From Photobacterium kagoshimensis (lineage in GTDB: Bacteria; Pseudomonadota; Gammaproteobacteria; Enterobacterales; Vibrionaceae): 64,000 nt of DNA. The position numbers and the translations under genes are program-made. The stretch lies in assembly GCF_050337045.1 (NCBI RefSeq), contig NZ_JAKJSO010000022.1, positions 42,467 to 106,466 of the forward strand, in the 5' to 3' direction. Positions 9,564 to 17,690 of this stretch are shown here, one piece after another (position 1 is the stretch's first letter; every line of letters starts with the position of its first letter). Below the pieces are notes generated by a model. The model searched no databases and was not told the DNA's origin. It saw only the letters and a list, made by a program, of their open reading frames with translations.

Positions 9564-9603
9564 TTTGGGTTCCCTCTCCCCCAATGACAAAAAGGTCTCT
9601 TTA
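9564..9603 (+). promoter_or_regulatory. Probable preQ1-I riboswitch, translational type
   Basis: The 40 nt before yhhQ fold as an H-type pseudoknot like the small preQ1-I aptamers. P1 is UUGGG (9565-9569) with CCCAA (9580-9584). The loop is pyrimidine-rich UUCCCUCUCC (9570-9579), whose last C sits where the ligand-pairing cytosine lies in the family. The tail is A-rich UGACAAAAAGG (9585-9595), and its GG can pair with CC at 9572-9573 to make P2. The tail's AAAAAGG is also the ribosome-binding site, 8 nt before ATG, so ligand binding would hide it. The downstream gene is a queuosine-precursor transporter, the expected target. The layout closely parallels the Thermoanaerobacter tengcongensis aptamer. 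Confidence 0.75.
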
Positions 9604-10281
9604 ATGACGACTTCGCAATTTACCCTCGCGCAACAGCGCAAAGCACTTTCTTACTTAGTGTTGTTCCACTTAGTGATCATTGCTTCAAGTAACTACTTAG
9701 TACAACTGCCTTTTACCGTGATGGGCTTTCATACCACGTGGGGCGCGTTTACCTTTCCTTTTATCTTCTTGGCAACGGATTTAACTGTCCGTATTTTTGG
9801 TGCTCAGATGGCGCGTAAAATCATTTTGCGCGTGATGATGCCTGCTTTGTTGATATCTTATGGCTTGTCGGTGGTGTTTTTCCAAGGGGAATACCAAGGC
9901 TTTGCGCATCTATTGGAATTCAACCTGTTTGTTGCGCGTATTGCAGTGGCAAGTTTTATGGCTTATTTATTGGGGCAAATATTGGATGTATCGGTATTTA
10001 ACCGCTTACGCCAAGCGAAAAGCTGGTGGGTTGCCCCAACATGCTCAACCATTATTGGTAATGCTTTAGACACCCTCGCATTCTTCTCTATCGCGTTTTA
10101 TAACAGCCCTGATGCGTTTATGGCAGCAAACTGGACGGAGATAGCCTTGGTTGACTACACCTTTAAACTATTAATTAGTTTAGGTCTGTTTGTGCCTATC
10201 TACGGCGTGTTGCTTAACTACTTAGTGAAAAAGCTTACCGCATTGAACCCCAATTATATGGGTGAGCAAAAATTAGTGTAA
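9604..10281 (+). CDS. yhhQ: Queuosine-precursor transporter YhhQ
   Basis: This 225-aa inner-membrane protein of the VUT/YhhQ (ECF-like) family has six or so hydrophobic helices. E. coli YhhQ (221 aa) imports 7-cyano-7-deazaguanine and 7-aminomethyl-7-deazaguanine for tRNA queuosine. Family motifs are FHLVIIASSNYLVQLP, TWGAFTFPFIFLATDLTVRIF and the polar IGNALDTLAFF in a late helix. I took ATG at 9604; an in-frame TTG at 9565 falls inside the aptamer helix and is rejected. Regulation by preQ1 is inferred from the leader. A terminator follows. Confidence 0.93.
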   Translation: MTTSQFTLAQQRKALSYLVLFHLVIIASSNYLVQLPFTVMGFHTTWGAFTFPFIFLATDLTVRIFGAQMARKIILRVMMPALLISYGLSVVFFQGEYQGFAHLLEFNLFVARIAVASFMAYLLGQILDVSVFNRLRQAKSWWVAPTCSTIIGNALDTLAFFSIAFYNSPDAFMAANWTEIALVDYTFKLLISLGLFVPIYGVLLNYLVKKLTALNPNYMGEQKLV

Positions 10282-10299
10282 TGCTAAGCATCACAACAG

Positions 10300-10327
10300 A
10301 AGCCAGCTTATTGCTGGCTTTTTTTTA
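10300..10327 (+). terminator. Intrinsic terminator of yhhQ
   Basis: An 8-bp stem (AAGCCAGC / GCTGGCTT) with a 5-nt loop is followed by a run of T. It lies 18 nt after the yhhQ stop. Confidence 0.92.
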
Positions 10328-10388
10328 TTTGAAAGAGGGTGCCGCATATCGTGTGTCGCTGAAGATAAAGGGAAAAGGAGTGCCAATA

Positions 10389-10817
10389 ATGCAGGTGCGT
10401 CAAGCGAGTTTAGAAGAAGCACTTGAAGTGCTGGTAACGATCAGCGAGTTTGATCATGTTGAAACATTAGAGAGCTTACAGGCGCGGTTAGCGGATCAAC
10501 CAACACTGGTGCTGGTGGCTGAGGTGAATAAACAGCTGGTTGGCGTTAAAATTGGTTATGCAAAATCTGAGACTGAATTTTACAGTTGGATTGGTGGGGT
10601 GTCACCTTCTGGGCGTGGTCATGGCGTTGCCCAAGCTTTGCTAGAAGCACAGGAAACATGGGTTAAGGCGCAGGGCTACCAGCGTTTAACCGTAAAATCA
10701 CGAAATCGTTTTGCCGCCATGCTGCGGTTACTATTACGCAATGGTTATTATATTGTTGAGCTAGAAAAGAAAGGTACATCGCTAGACTATCGCTTGTTTT
10801 TTGAGAAAATACTGTAG
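10389..10817 (+). CDS. GNAT-family N-acetyltransferase
   Basis: A 142-aa single-domain acetyltransferase of the Gcn5-related fold. The acetyl-CoA loop is present as VSPSGRGHGVAQALL (motif Q/RxxGxG/A, residues about 74-88), and the C-terminal NRFAAMLRLLLRNGYYIVELEKKG matches the usual last strands. The substrate is unknown. The ATG at 10389 has AAAAGGAG upstream; a longer reading from 10281 would run through the yhhQ terminator and is rejected. It stands alone, just upstream of the ryhB promoter region. Confidence 0.85.
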   Translation: MQVRQASLEEALEVLVTISEFDHVETLESLQARLADQPTLVLVAEVNKQLVGVKIGYAKSETEFYSWIGGVSPSGRGHGVAQALLEAQETWVKAQGYQRLTVKSRNRFAAMLRLLLRNGYYIVELEKKGTSLDYRLFFEKIL

Positions 10818-10921
10818 TAGTAACAAAGAGTTAGGCTATTTGTTGTTTGGTTTTTATGACAATAAAAGCGCGCTGATAGCGAGAGGGAAAGGCAAGATCC
10901 TGATACTGAGTTGGGTCTAAA

Positions 10922-10972
10922 TGAAATTAATTCTCAATAAGTGCTTGCAATAAAGATGAGAATGGTTATTAT
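10922..10972 (+). promoter_or_regulatory. Fur-controlled promoter of ryhB, two Fur boxes
   Basis: TGAAATTAATTCTCA (10922-10936) and TGAGAATGGTTATTA (10957-10971) each match the 7-1-7 Fur motif TGATAATnATTATCA at 11 of 14 positions. They flank the -35 (TTGCAA, 10945-10950), and the second covers the -10 (TATTAT, 10967-10972; 16-nt spacer). Their centres are 35 bp apart. The arrangement predicts tight repression by Fur-iron. Confidence 0.85.
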
Positions 10973-10978
10973 TAACGA

Positions 10979-11146
10979 GCACTCAGGCGATGGCGGTAAC
11001 ATCAGCCAGCGTTCTGAAGGCACGACATTGCTCACATTGCTTCCAGTGTACTTCAGCTCATGGATGAATGTTCCCAGTGTAGGGCTAGGAACAACACACC
11101 ACTTCTGCTGAGCGGCGCCTTCCAAAGTTGCGCCGCTTTTTCTTTT
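10979..11146 (+). ncRNA. ryhB: RyhB iron-stress small RNA
   Basis: RyhB is an Hfq-dependent RNA that represses iron-using proteins when iron is scarce. The core 11016-11046 is nearly identical to the pairing core of E. coli RyhB, including CACGACATTGCTCACATTG. The predicted transcript of about 165 nt is longer than the E. coli form (90 nt) and fits the longer RyhB of Vibrio. It ends with a GC-rich terminator (AGCGGCGC 11111-11118 with GCGCCGCT 11130-11137, then TTTTTCTTTT). The start is inferred from the -10. Position upstream of elbB/polA agrees with my memory of V. cholerae. A 75-codon minus-strand ORF across it is a shadow. Confidence 0.94.
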
Positions 11147-11201
11147 CTGGCGTTTACCCATTTCAAACTTTACCAGTTGATCCTGTCCGCTATTTATCTG
11201 A

Positions 11202-11852
11202 TCACGCCAATTTCACCAACTCTTTGACCAATTTATTAATTCCGCTAGCGGCTTCGCTTAAACTGCCAGCAAGCATGTAGGCTGGCGTGGTGAGTAAGCG
11301 ACGCTTTTGATCGAGGACGAAGTCATGGACAGGGCACTCGATGTGTTCACCGCCCATAGTATTAAACACTTTAGCAGTGTCAGGATCTGTACCGATCGTT
11401 CCTTTCACGCCAGCGCCGTAAATAAGCGGGATCATCGCAGGTGCAATACAGAGGTAGCCTGCGGGTTTATCGACTTTGGCAAAACTCTGGCAGGCTGTTA
11501 GTACGTCTGGATGGATAGTGCAATCGCTACCTTTAAGGGCAAAGTCTGACAGGTTCTTGGCAGCGCCAAAGCCACCGGGTAGTAATAGCGCATCAAATTG
11601 GTTGGCATGAAGCTCTTGGACATCTTGGATCTGACCTCGTGCAATGCGAGCCGCTTCGATCAAGACATTACGCGATTCATGGCTTTCTTCACCAGTGAGG
11701 TGGTTGATCACATGGTGTTGATCAATATTGGGGGCAAAGCAATGCCAGCTGGCGCCTTCTTGCTCAATGGCTAGCAGGGAAAGGACGGATTCATGGATTT
11801 CGCTGCCATCAAACACCCCACAGCCGCTTAAAATTACCGCAATTCTTTTCAT
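11202..11852 (-). CDS. elbB: Glyoxalase / enhancing lycopene biosynthesis protein ElbB
   Basis: ElbB is a class I glutamine amidotransferase-like (DJ-1/PfpI superfamily) protein; E. coli ElbB (217 aa) has weak glyoxalase activity and was found by its effect on isoprenoid yield. The 216-aa protein carries the family start KRIAVILSGCGVFDGSEIHE, the block LLPGGFGAAKNLSDFA, and the nucleophile elbow YLCIAPAM with its cysteine. ATG at 11852 has AAGGAAG 7 nt upstream; an upstream in-frame start at 11873 is less likely. It is divergent from polA and convergent with ryhB. Confidence 0.93.
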   Translation of the reverse strand: MKRIAVILSGCGVFDGSEIHESVLSLLAIEQEGASWHCFAPNIDQHHVINHLTGEESHESRNVLIEAARIARGQIQDVQELHANQFDALLLPGGFGAAKNLSDFALKGSDCTIHPDVLTACQSFAKVDKPAGYLCIAPAMIPLIYGAGVKGTIGTDPDTAKVFNTMGGEHIECPVHDFVLDQKRRLLTTPAYMLAGSLSEAASGINKLVKELVKLA

Positions 11853-11925
11853 TCTGGCTTCCTTTCTAGTCAAAATTGTCTATTTTTACAGTCGGCACGC
11901 TTAATTTAAGATAATGGTGCTAACG

Positions 11926-12076
11926 TTTTCCACAATCAATGATCATTGTTCGATCAAAGATCTATTTGTCTGTTTTTTGTTATCTTATTGAATTTAATGG
12001 TTTTTGCGTGTTGTTTTTTCATTGTGGATAATTTTGATCCCAGCTTAAAAATTAAATACTAACAAAGTTATCCACA
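11926..12076. promoter_or_regulatory. DnaA-box cluster in the elbB-polA gap
   Basis: Two perfect consensus DnaA boxes face each other: TGTGGATAA at 12023-12031 (minus orientation) and TTATCCACA at 12068-12076 (plus). A relaxed match TTTTCCACA lies at 11926-11934. Four GATC sites (11941, 11952, 11959, 12036) and an AT-rich stretch lie between. The gap is 377 bp between divergent genes. I infer DnaA (and perhaps Dam/SeqA) input on polA or elbB transcription. Confidence 0.6.
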
Positions 12077-12229
12077 GATTGAGGGTGTGTAGGGGAAAAC
12101 ATCAGTTAACACTGGCGAGTTGCCGTGGCATTCTAGTAGCCCGCCATACAGATTCCTCTCTTTGAGCATATATTATGCGCAATCTGTGTGCCGAATGATT
12201 ATGACTTTTCCGGATATAAGAATATCTCT

Positions 12230-15007
12230 ATGGCTACTATTCCAGATAACCCGCTTATTTTGATCGATGGATCATCTTATCTTTACCGTGCTTACCATGC
12301 TGCGCCAAACTTCACTAATTCAGACGGTGAGCCTACAGGTGCTGTGTATGGTGTGGTGAACATGCTGCGCAGTATGTTGCGCCAGTTTTCAACTGAACAT
12401 ATTGCGGTCATTTTCGATGCGAAGGGCAAGACTTTCCGTGATGATATGTATCCGGAATACAAAGCGAACCGTCCGCCAATGCCGGACGATCTTCGTGGTC
12501 AGATCGAACCGCTTCATGCTGTCATTAAAGCAATGGGCTTACCCTTGATTTCGATTTCAGGGGTAGAAGCGGATGATGTGATTGGTACGTTAGCGAGCCA
12601 AGCATCGAAAGCGGGGATGCCTGTACTGATCAGTACGGGTGATAAGGATATGGCGCAGCTGGTGGATGAGAATGTTACGCTGATCAACACCATGACAGAT
12701 GTAGTGATGGATCCTGCTGGCGTGGTAGAGAAGTTCGGGATTGGCCCTGAGTTGATCATCGACTACTTAGCACTGATGGGCGATAAGGTTGATAATATCC
12801 CAGGTGTACCTGGGGTAGGTGAAAAGACGGCTAAAGCCTTATTAACCGGTATTGGTGGCCTAGATGCCCTGTACGATAACCTGGCCGATATTCCAGCGCT
12901 TGGCTTCCGTGGTTCTAAAACCATGCCTAAAAAGCTGGAAGACAATAAAGATGCGGCATATATGTCGTACCAACTGGCAACGATCAAGCTGGATGTAGAG
13001 CTTGATATGGCGCCGCATGAGTTGGTCAAAACAACCCCTGATACCGATGAGTTGACCAAACTGTTTGGTAAATTGCAGTTCCGCCGTTGGTTGAGCGAAA
13101 TGCTGGATGGCAGCGATGGCAAGATTGTCGCAGATGAGCGCGTTGTTGGTGCTGACGCTGCCGATACGCCAAAAGTTGTTGCGCCTGTGATTGATCGCAG
13201 TGGCTACGAAACCGTGTTAGATGAAGCGAGCTTTAACGCTTGGCTTGAGCAACTGAATACCGCCGAAGTGGTCGCGTTTGATACTGAAACCGATGGCCTC
13301 GATTACATGACGGCGAACCTGATTGGGGTGTCATTTGCGGTTGAAGAAGGTAAAGCGGCGTACGTACCTGTCGCGCATGACTACCTTGATGCACCCGCGC
13401 AGCTTGATCGTGATTGGGTATTGGCGCAACTAAAACCACTGCTTGAAGATGCAAGCAAAGCCAAAGTGGGTCAAAACCTCAAGTTTGATGCGAGCATTTT
13501 GGCGCGCTACGACATAGATATGCAGGGGATTGTTTTCGATACCATGCTGGAGTCGTACGTGTTCAATAGCGTGGTTGGCCGCCATGATATGGATAGCCTA
13601 TCGCTGCGCTACCTAGAGCATAAAACCATTAGCTTTGAAGACATTGCCGGTAAAGGTAAAAAGCAGCTGACCTTTAATCAAATCGATTTAGAACAAGCGG
13701 GTCCTTACGCTGCAGAAGATGCAGACATTACGTTACGTCTTCACAATGTACTGATTGCTAAAGTAAATGCTGATGAAAAACTCAAATCCGTGTTTGAAGA
13801 TATTGAGATGCCACTAGTGCCAGTACTTTCACGTATTGAGCGAACAGGTGTATTGATCGACAGCATGTTAATGGGCGCGCAATCGTCAGAATTAGCAGCT
13901 CGTTTGGATGAACTTCAACAGCAGGCATTTGAAATTGCAGAGCAAGAGTTTAATTTAAGTTCACCCAAGCAACTTCAAGCGATTTTGTTTGAAAAGATGG
14001 GTCTGCCTATCTTGAAGAAAACACCGTCAGGCGCTGCCTCAACCAATGAAGAAGTGTTGCAAGAGCTGGCACTCGATTACCCATTGCCAAAATTGATTTT
14101 GGAATACCGTAGTTTATCGAAGTTGAAATCAACCTATACCGATAAGCTGCCGAAGATGGTTAATCCTGCGACAGGTCGTGTGCATACCTCTTATCATCAA
14201 GCAGTAACAGCCACTGGGCGCTTATCGTCAAGCGATCCAAATTTACAGAATATCCCGATTCGTAATGCTGAAGGTCGTCGTATCCGTCAGGCTTTCATTG
14301 CTCCAACAGGCTATAAAGTATTAGCAGTCGATTACTCTCAAATCGAATTACGTATCATGGCGCACCTTTCTGGTGATGAAGCACTACTAGATGCGTTCCG
14401 CCATGGTAAAGATATTCACGCCGCAACAGCCGCAGAAATCCTTGGCTTGCCGATTGAATCCGTTTCAACCGAACAGCGCCGTCGTGCGAAAGCGATCAAC
14501 TTTGGTTTGATTTATGGCATGAGCGCCTTTGGTTTGGCGAAGCAGCTTGGTATGGGCCGTAACGAAGCACAAGAGTATATGGATGTGTACTTTGAGCGTT
14601 ACCCAGGGGTGCTGGAATACATGGAAAGCACCCGTAATACTGCCAGTGAGCAAGGCTTTGTTGAGACCTTGTTTGGTCGTCGTTTACACCTGCCTGATAT
14701 TAAGTCACGCAACGGTATTCGTCGTAAAGCGGCGGAACGTGCGGCCATCAATGCACCAATGCAGGGGACTGCGGCGGATATTATCAAGCGTGCCATGGTG
14801 TTGGTCGATGAGTGGGTGCAACAACAACCTGAAGGCCAAGTTCGCCTTCTAATGCAAGTACATGACGAACTTGTATTTGAAGTACAGGAAGCGCACCTTG
14901 AAAGCGTAACGGCTGAAGTGCAGCGTTTGATGGAAGCTGCAGCACAACTGGATGTTCCTCTTGTGGCTGATGCCGATTCTGGTGATAACTGGGATCAAGC
15001 CCACTAA
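12230..15007 (+). CDS. polA: DNA polymerase I
   Basis: Pol I fills gaps and removes RNA primers. The 925-aa protein (E. coli 928) has three domains: 5' nuclease (about 1-320, starting PDNPLILIDGSSYLYRAYHA), 3'-5' exonuclease (about 330-520) and the polymerase. Exonuclease residues are intact: FDTETD (Asp and Glu of the D-x-E motif), NLKFDASIL and YAAEDADIT. Polymerase motifs A (DYSQIELR), B (RRAKAINFGLIYG) and C (VHDELVFE) are intact. I chose ATG at 12230, which matches the family N-terminus; the GTG at 12188 adds 14 unlikely residues. No clear Shine-Dalgarno is seen (GGATATAAG only). Confidence 0.97.
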   Translation: MATIPDNPLILIDGSSYLYRAYHAAPNFTNSDGEPTGAVYGVVNMLRSMLRQFSTEHIAVIFDAKGKTFRDDMYPEYKANRPPMPDDLRGQIEPLHAVIKAMGLPLISISGVEADDVIGTLASQASKAGMPVLISTGDKDMAQLVDENVTLINTMTDVVMDPAGVVEKFGIGPELIIDYLALMGDKVDNIPGVPGVGEKTAKALLTGIGGLDALYDNLADIPALGFRGSKTMPKKLEDNKDAAYMSYQLATIKLDVELDMAPHELVKTTPDTDELTKLFGKLQFRRWLSEMLDGSDGKIVADERVVGADAADTPKVVAPVIDRSGYETVLDEASFNAWLEQLNTAEVVAFDTETDGLDYMTANLIGVSFAVEEGKAAYVPVAHDYLDAPAQLDRDWVLAQLKPLLEDASKAKVGQNLKFDASILARYDIDMQGIVFDTMLESYVFNSVVGRHDMDSLSLRYLEHKTISFEDIAGKGKKQLTFNQIDLEQAGPYAAEDADITLRLHNVLIAKVNADEKLKSVFEDIEMPLVPVLSRIERTGVLIDSMLMGAQSSELAARLDELQQQAFEIAEQEFNLSSPKQLQAILFEKMGLPILKKTPSGAASTNEEVLQELALDYPLPKLILEYRSLSKLKSTYTDKLPKMVNPATGRVHTSYHQAVTATGRLSSSDPNLQNIPIRNAEGRRIRQAFIAPTGYKVLAVDYSQIELRIMAHLSGDEALLDAFRHGKDIHAATAAEILGLPIESVSTEQRRRAKAINFGLIYGMSAFGLAKQLGMGRNEAQEYMDVYFERYPGVLEYMESTRNTASEQGFVETLFGRRLHLPDIKSRNGIRRKAAERAAINAPMQGTAADIIKRAMVLVDEWVQQQPEGQVRLLMQVHDELVFEVQEAHLESVTAEVQRLMEAAAQLDVPLVADADSGDNWDQAH

Positions 15008-15041
15008 GGGTTTTCGAACGATTTAATCAGATAAGTGACGA

Positions 15042-15069
15042 ATAGCCAGCCTGTGCTGGCTATTTTTTT
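15042..15069 (+). terminator. Intrinsic terminator of polA
   Basis: A perfect 9-bp stem (ATAGCCAGC / GCTGGCTAT) with a CTGT loop is followed by a T run, 35 nt after the polA stop. Confidence 0.93.
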
Positions 15070-15181
15070 ATGTGAATTAAGCGGCTAATGACAATTTTAT
15101 GTAAAAGCTAATTACATAAATGTGAAAAAAAATAACGAAATCCTCTTTCATTATCTGAGCGTTTGTTGTACAGTTACTGAC

Positions 15182-15284
15182 GTAGGGTACAGAGGTAAGA
15201 TGTTCTATCTTTCAGACCTTTTGTTTCACGTTATTGGATTTGGCTGATTCAGCCGCCCTGGTCTTTTGACCGGGGCGTTTTTTA
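15182..15284 (+). ncRNA. spf: Spot 42 small RNA
   Basis: Spot 42 is the Hfq-dependent RNA that adjusts sugar and central metabolism and is repressed by CRP-cAMP in E. coli. The first ~60 nt match E. coli Spot 42 almost base for base (begins GTAGGGTACAGAGGTAAGA), including the three single-stranded pairing regions. It ends with a terminator GCCGCCCTGGTC / GACCGGGGCG, then TTTTTTATT. The -10 TACAGT (15169-15174) is conserved with E. coli. A TGTGA at 15121-15125 could be half of a CRP site centred near -53, but the other half is poor. Position downstream of polA is conserved. Confidence 0.96.
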
Positions 15285-15542
15285 TTGGGCCAAAGAAAAA
15301 TTATGCTCCTCCTGCTTTTTCCCTTTTCTTTATTGCACCATCATTTCCCTTTAATTTAATGTATTGTCACTGTTGAAGCCTGCTGTGGCGGTAGTTGTAA
15401 TGATCTGGCCACCATAGGGCAAGGTTAACGTTTCTTTTATATCGATATAAATCAAGTTGAGTATAAAAACCCCGTTGCAGTGCAATCGCATAATAATTAG
15501 AGTAATTACTTTAATTTAAACAACGATGCGGTATAATGGCGT

Positions 15543-15642
15543 TAGCTTCTTGTTCATATTTGTACAGAACAAGGTGACCATTTGTCGCTTTGTTTACAAA
15601 TAAATGAAATCGCCACCCACTTTTTAGCGGTGGCTTTTTTTT
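15543..15642 (+). ncRNA. Candidate small RNA between spf and engB
   Basis: A perfect -10 TATAAT (15532-15537; weak -35 TTTAAT upstream) is followed by about 100 nt with three successive hairpins and no ORF: CTTGTTC/GAACAAG (about 15548-15572), ATTTGT/ACAAAT (about 15580-15601) and the terminator GCCACC/GGTGGC (15612-15617 with 15629-15634) followed by eight T. It has its own promoter and terminator and is separate from Spot 42. The family is not recognised. GGA motifs are absent, so it is not CsrB-like. Confidence 0.6.
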
Positions 15643-15909
15643 GTCTGAAATTTGAGTTTTGTAATAAAATTTCACTAAGGTATGCGAGGGTGTGTCTTTT
15701 TAGTGCTGTTAATTTGCAATAAAAAACAACTAAATGGATTTTGTTGGTTAAGTCACTAAAAGATGATGTTTCGGCTGTAAAGCCGTGATAAAACCTGAGG
15801 TATGGCTGTTGAAAAAATCAATAAAGGTAGGACAAAAAACTTGCGTTGGGTTGGGAAATCATTGATCCTTTTTGAACAAAAATAAAAACCTCCTATTTCT
15901 CTCCCGTTG

Positions 15910-15937
15910 CCCCACCATGCTGGTGGGGAATTTTTAT
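15910..15937 (+). terminator. Orphan intrinsic terminator, plus strand
   Basis: An 8-bp stem (CCCCACCA / TGGTGGGG) with a TGC loop is followed by AATTTTTATT on the plus strand. The T run is absent on the minus strand, so it does not serve engB. The 270 nt upstream (15643-15909) hold no ORF and no obvious promoter; either a second small RNA or read-through from the preceding one ends here. Confidence 0.7.
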
Positions 15938-15977
15938 TGCTCTGTCCTTAGAGCAATAAATGGCAGATACAGTAAAC

Positions 15978-16649
15978 TTAATCGTCAGTGTTTTCGCTGA
16001 TCGGCGCTTCGCCATCTTCCGCCAAGAATGCTTGTTGGCGTTCTAGCTCTGGCGTAAACCATTCCGTTAATTTCGCACGCACTTGATCGACACCCAGTCC
16101 TTTCAATGATGAGAAAAACTCGACTTGTACATCGCCACCGAAAGATAATGAATCTTTACGGGTTTTCATCAGCTGCTGTTTACGCGCACCACTTTTCAGT
16201 TTGTCGGCTTTGGTTAACAAGACGAGAACAGGTAAACGGCTTTCAACCGCCCACATGATCATCTGTTGGTCCAAATCTTTCATTGGATGACGGATATCCA
16301 TCAATACCACCAGACCTTGTAGACATTCGCGCTTTTGCAGGTATTCACCCAGTGCACGTTGCCATTTTTTCTTCATTTCTAGCGGCACTTGGGCAAAGCC
16401 ATAGCCTGGCAAATCGATCAGGTTACAACCCGGCGTCACCTCAAACATATTGATCAGCTGAGTACGACCTGGAGTTTTAGACGTACGCGCTAAGCCCTTC
16501 TGGTCGGTCAGGCGGTTAAGTGCGCTTGACTTACCAGCATTAGAGCGACCAGCAAATGCGATTTCAACGCCAGTGTCAGTAGGCAAGTGGCGGATGTCAG
16601 GTGCACTTGTGATAAAACGTGTATTTCTATAGTTGAGAAGTTGATTCAC
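15978..16649 (-). CDS. engB: Ribosome biogenesis GTPase EngB/YsxC (YihA)
   Basis: EngB is an essential TrmE-Era-type GTPase for 50S subunit assembly and was linked to division. The 223-aa protein (E. coli YihA 210) has G1 GRSNAGKSS, G2 SKTPGRTQ, G3 DLPGYGF, G4 TKAD and G5 FSSLKG. I chose GTG at 16649, preceded by GGAG at 6 nt; TTG at 16664 would add five residues but has no proper ribosome site. The C-terminus carries an acidic tail. It is divergent from the cytochrome c4 gene. Synteny with E. coli polA-spf-yihA holds. Confidence 0.95.
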   Translation of the reverse strand: MNQLLNYRNTRFITSAPDIRHLPTDTGVEIAFAGRSNAGKSSALNRLTDQKGLARTSKTPGRTQLINMFEVTPGCNLIDLPGYGFAQVPLEMKKKWQRALGEYLQKRECLQGLVVLMDIRHPMKDLDQQMIMWAVESRLPVLVLLTKADKLKSGARKQQLMKTRKDSLSFGGDVQVEFFSSLKGLGVDQVRAKLTEWFTPELERQQAFLAEDGEAPISENTDD

Positions 16650-16805
16650 TGTTAACTCCGTCAAGTCTTCATGTAGTCGACTGATTACTTTTATGTGAAA
16701 TTGTGTAAAATATATTTAACCGTGCTCGGTTTGTGGTCGATTGTATACCATGTTGCTGAGCATTACTTGTGGTACTGGAAGCTCAATAATTATAAACGGA
16801 ATGTC

Positions 16806-17423
16806 ATGAAGAAATTAGTATTGATATTGTCTCTTCTTGCCAGTTGCTCAGCCTGGGCGCAGGGAGACGCAGAAGCAGGGAAAGCGAAAGCTGCCACATG
16901 TGCAGCTTGTCATGGTGCCGATGGAAATAGCATTATGGCGCAATACCCTAAAATTGCTGGTCAGCACCCTGGCTATTTGGAAAAGCAGCTGAAAGAATTT
17001 AAGTTAGGTATTACCTCTGGTGGTCAGCAAGGTCGAAATGATCCTGTGATGAGTGCAATGGCGATGCCGTTATCAGAGCAAGATATGTCAGACCTTGCGG
17101 CATATTATGCGTCTTTACCTATCTCAGATAGCACCACACCAGAGTCTTCGATTGAAATTGGTCAGCAACTTTACCGTTTTGGTGATGCCGAGCGCGGTAT
17201 TGCCGCCTGTACTGCGTGTCATGGCCCTCGAGGTAATGGTACTAGCTTGTCTGGCTTTCCTAAAATTTCAGGTCAGAATGCGGAATACGTGAAACTGCAA
17301 TTGGAAAAATTCCGGGCAGGTCAGCGCCAAAATGATATGAACACTATGATGCGTGCGGTAGCCGCAAAATTGAGTGATGGCGAAATTACCGCGCTGTCGC
17401 AGTATGTTGGTGGCTTACACTGA
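16806..17423 (+). CDS. Diheme cytochrome c4
   Basis: This is a periplasmic electron carrier of the cytochrome c4 family, usually a donor to cbb3-type oxidase. The 205-aa precursor starts with a signal peptide (KKLVLILSLLASCSAWAQ) and has two class I cytochrome c domains, each with a heme site: CAACH (residues 32-36) and CTACH in the second half. Methionine ligands are plausibly in AMAMPLSEQDM and MMRAVAAKLSD. ATG at 16806 gives a clean signal peptide; upstream reading to 16695 is rejected. A terminator follows. Confidence 0.92.
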   Translation: MKKLVLILSLLASCSAWAQGDAEAGKAKAATCAACHGADGNSIMAQYPKIAGQHPGYLEKQLKEFKLGITSGGQQGRNDPVMSAMAMPLSEQDMSDLAAYYASLPISDSTTPESSIEIGQQLYRFGDAERGIAACTACHGPRGNGTSLSGFPKISGQNAEYVKLQLEKFRAGQRQNDMNTMMRAVAAKLSDGEITALSQYVGGLH

Positions 17424-17440
17424 TAGATGGCAGTGTGGAA

Positions 17441-17465
17441 AAAGCAGCTTAGGCTGCTTTTTTTG
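17441..17465 (+). terminator. Intrinsic terminator after cytochrome c4
   Basis: An 8-bp stem (AAAGCAGC / GCTGCTTT) with a TTAG loop is followed by TTTT, 17 nt after the stop codon. Confidence 0.92.
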
Positions 17466-17690
17466 TTTCTAAATAACAGCAGTGCAGTTGAAACTTGTCT
17501 TAAATCTGCGAAAGCTGACTGGCGTGTGCGAGATCGGCTATTCGTGATGGTTGTTCAGGCTGAATAAATCACAAGAAATAGCAGTAAATTTCTTTATTTA
17601 TAACGCGTTAGCTTTATTGAAAAAATCTTACAATGATTTTCTCTTTTTATAGTGCCTTGTTTGACCTTGGTATTCGCGTAAAGTTATCCC

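Noticed and set aside
9565..9603. N-terminal extension of YhhQ from TTG
   Set aside because: The codons coincide with the riboswitch aptamer and ribosome site; ATG at 9604 is well supported.
10934..11161. 75-codon minus-strand ORF
   Set aside because: It is antisense to RyhB and its terminator; no ribosome site or recognisable protein.
11880..12130. Possible chromosomal origin
   Set aside because: Only two strong DnaA boxes, no classical 13-mer array, and known Vibrionaceae oriC is next to gidA/mioC; kept as a DnaA-regulated region.
15121..15136. CRP site upstream of Spot 42
   Set aside because: Only the TGTGA half is good; the other half (ATAAC) is too poor to list as a feature.
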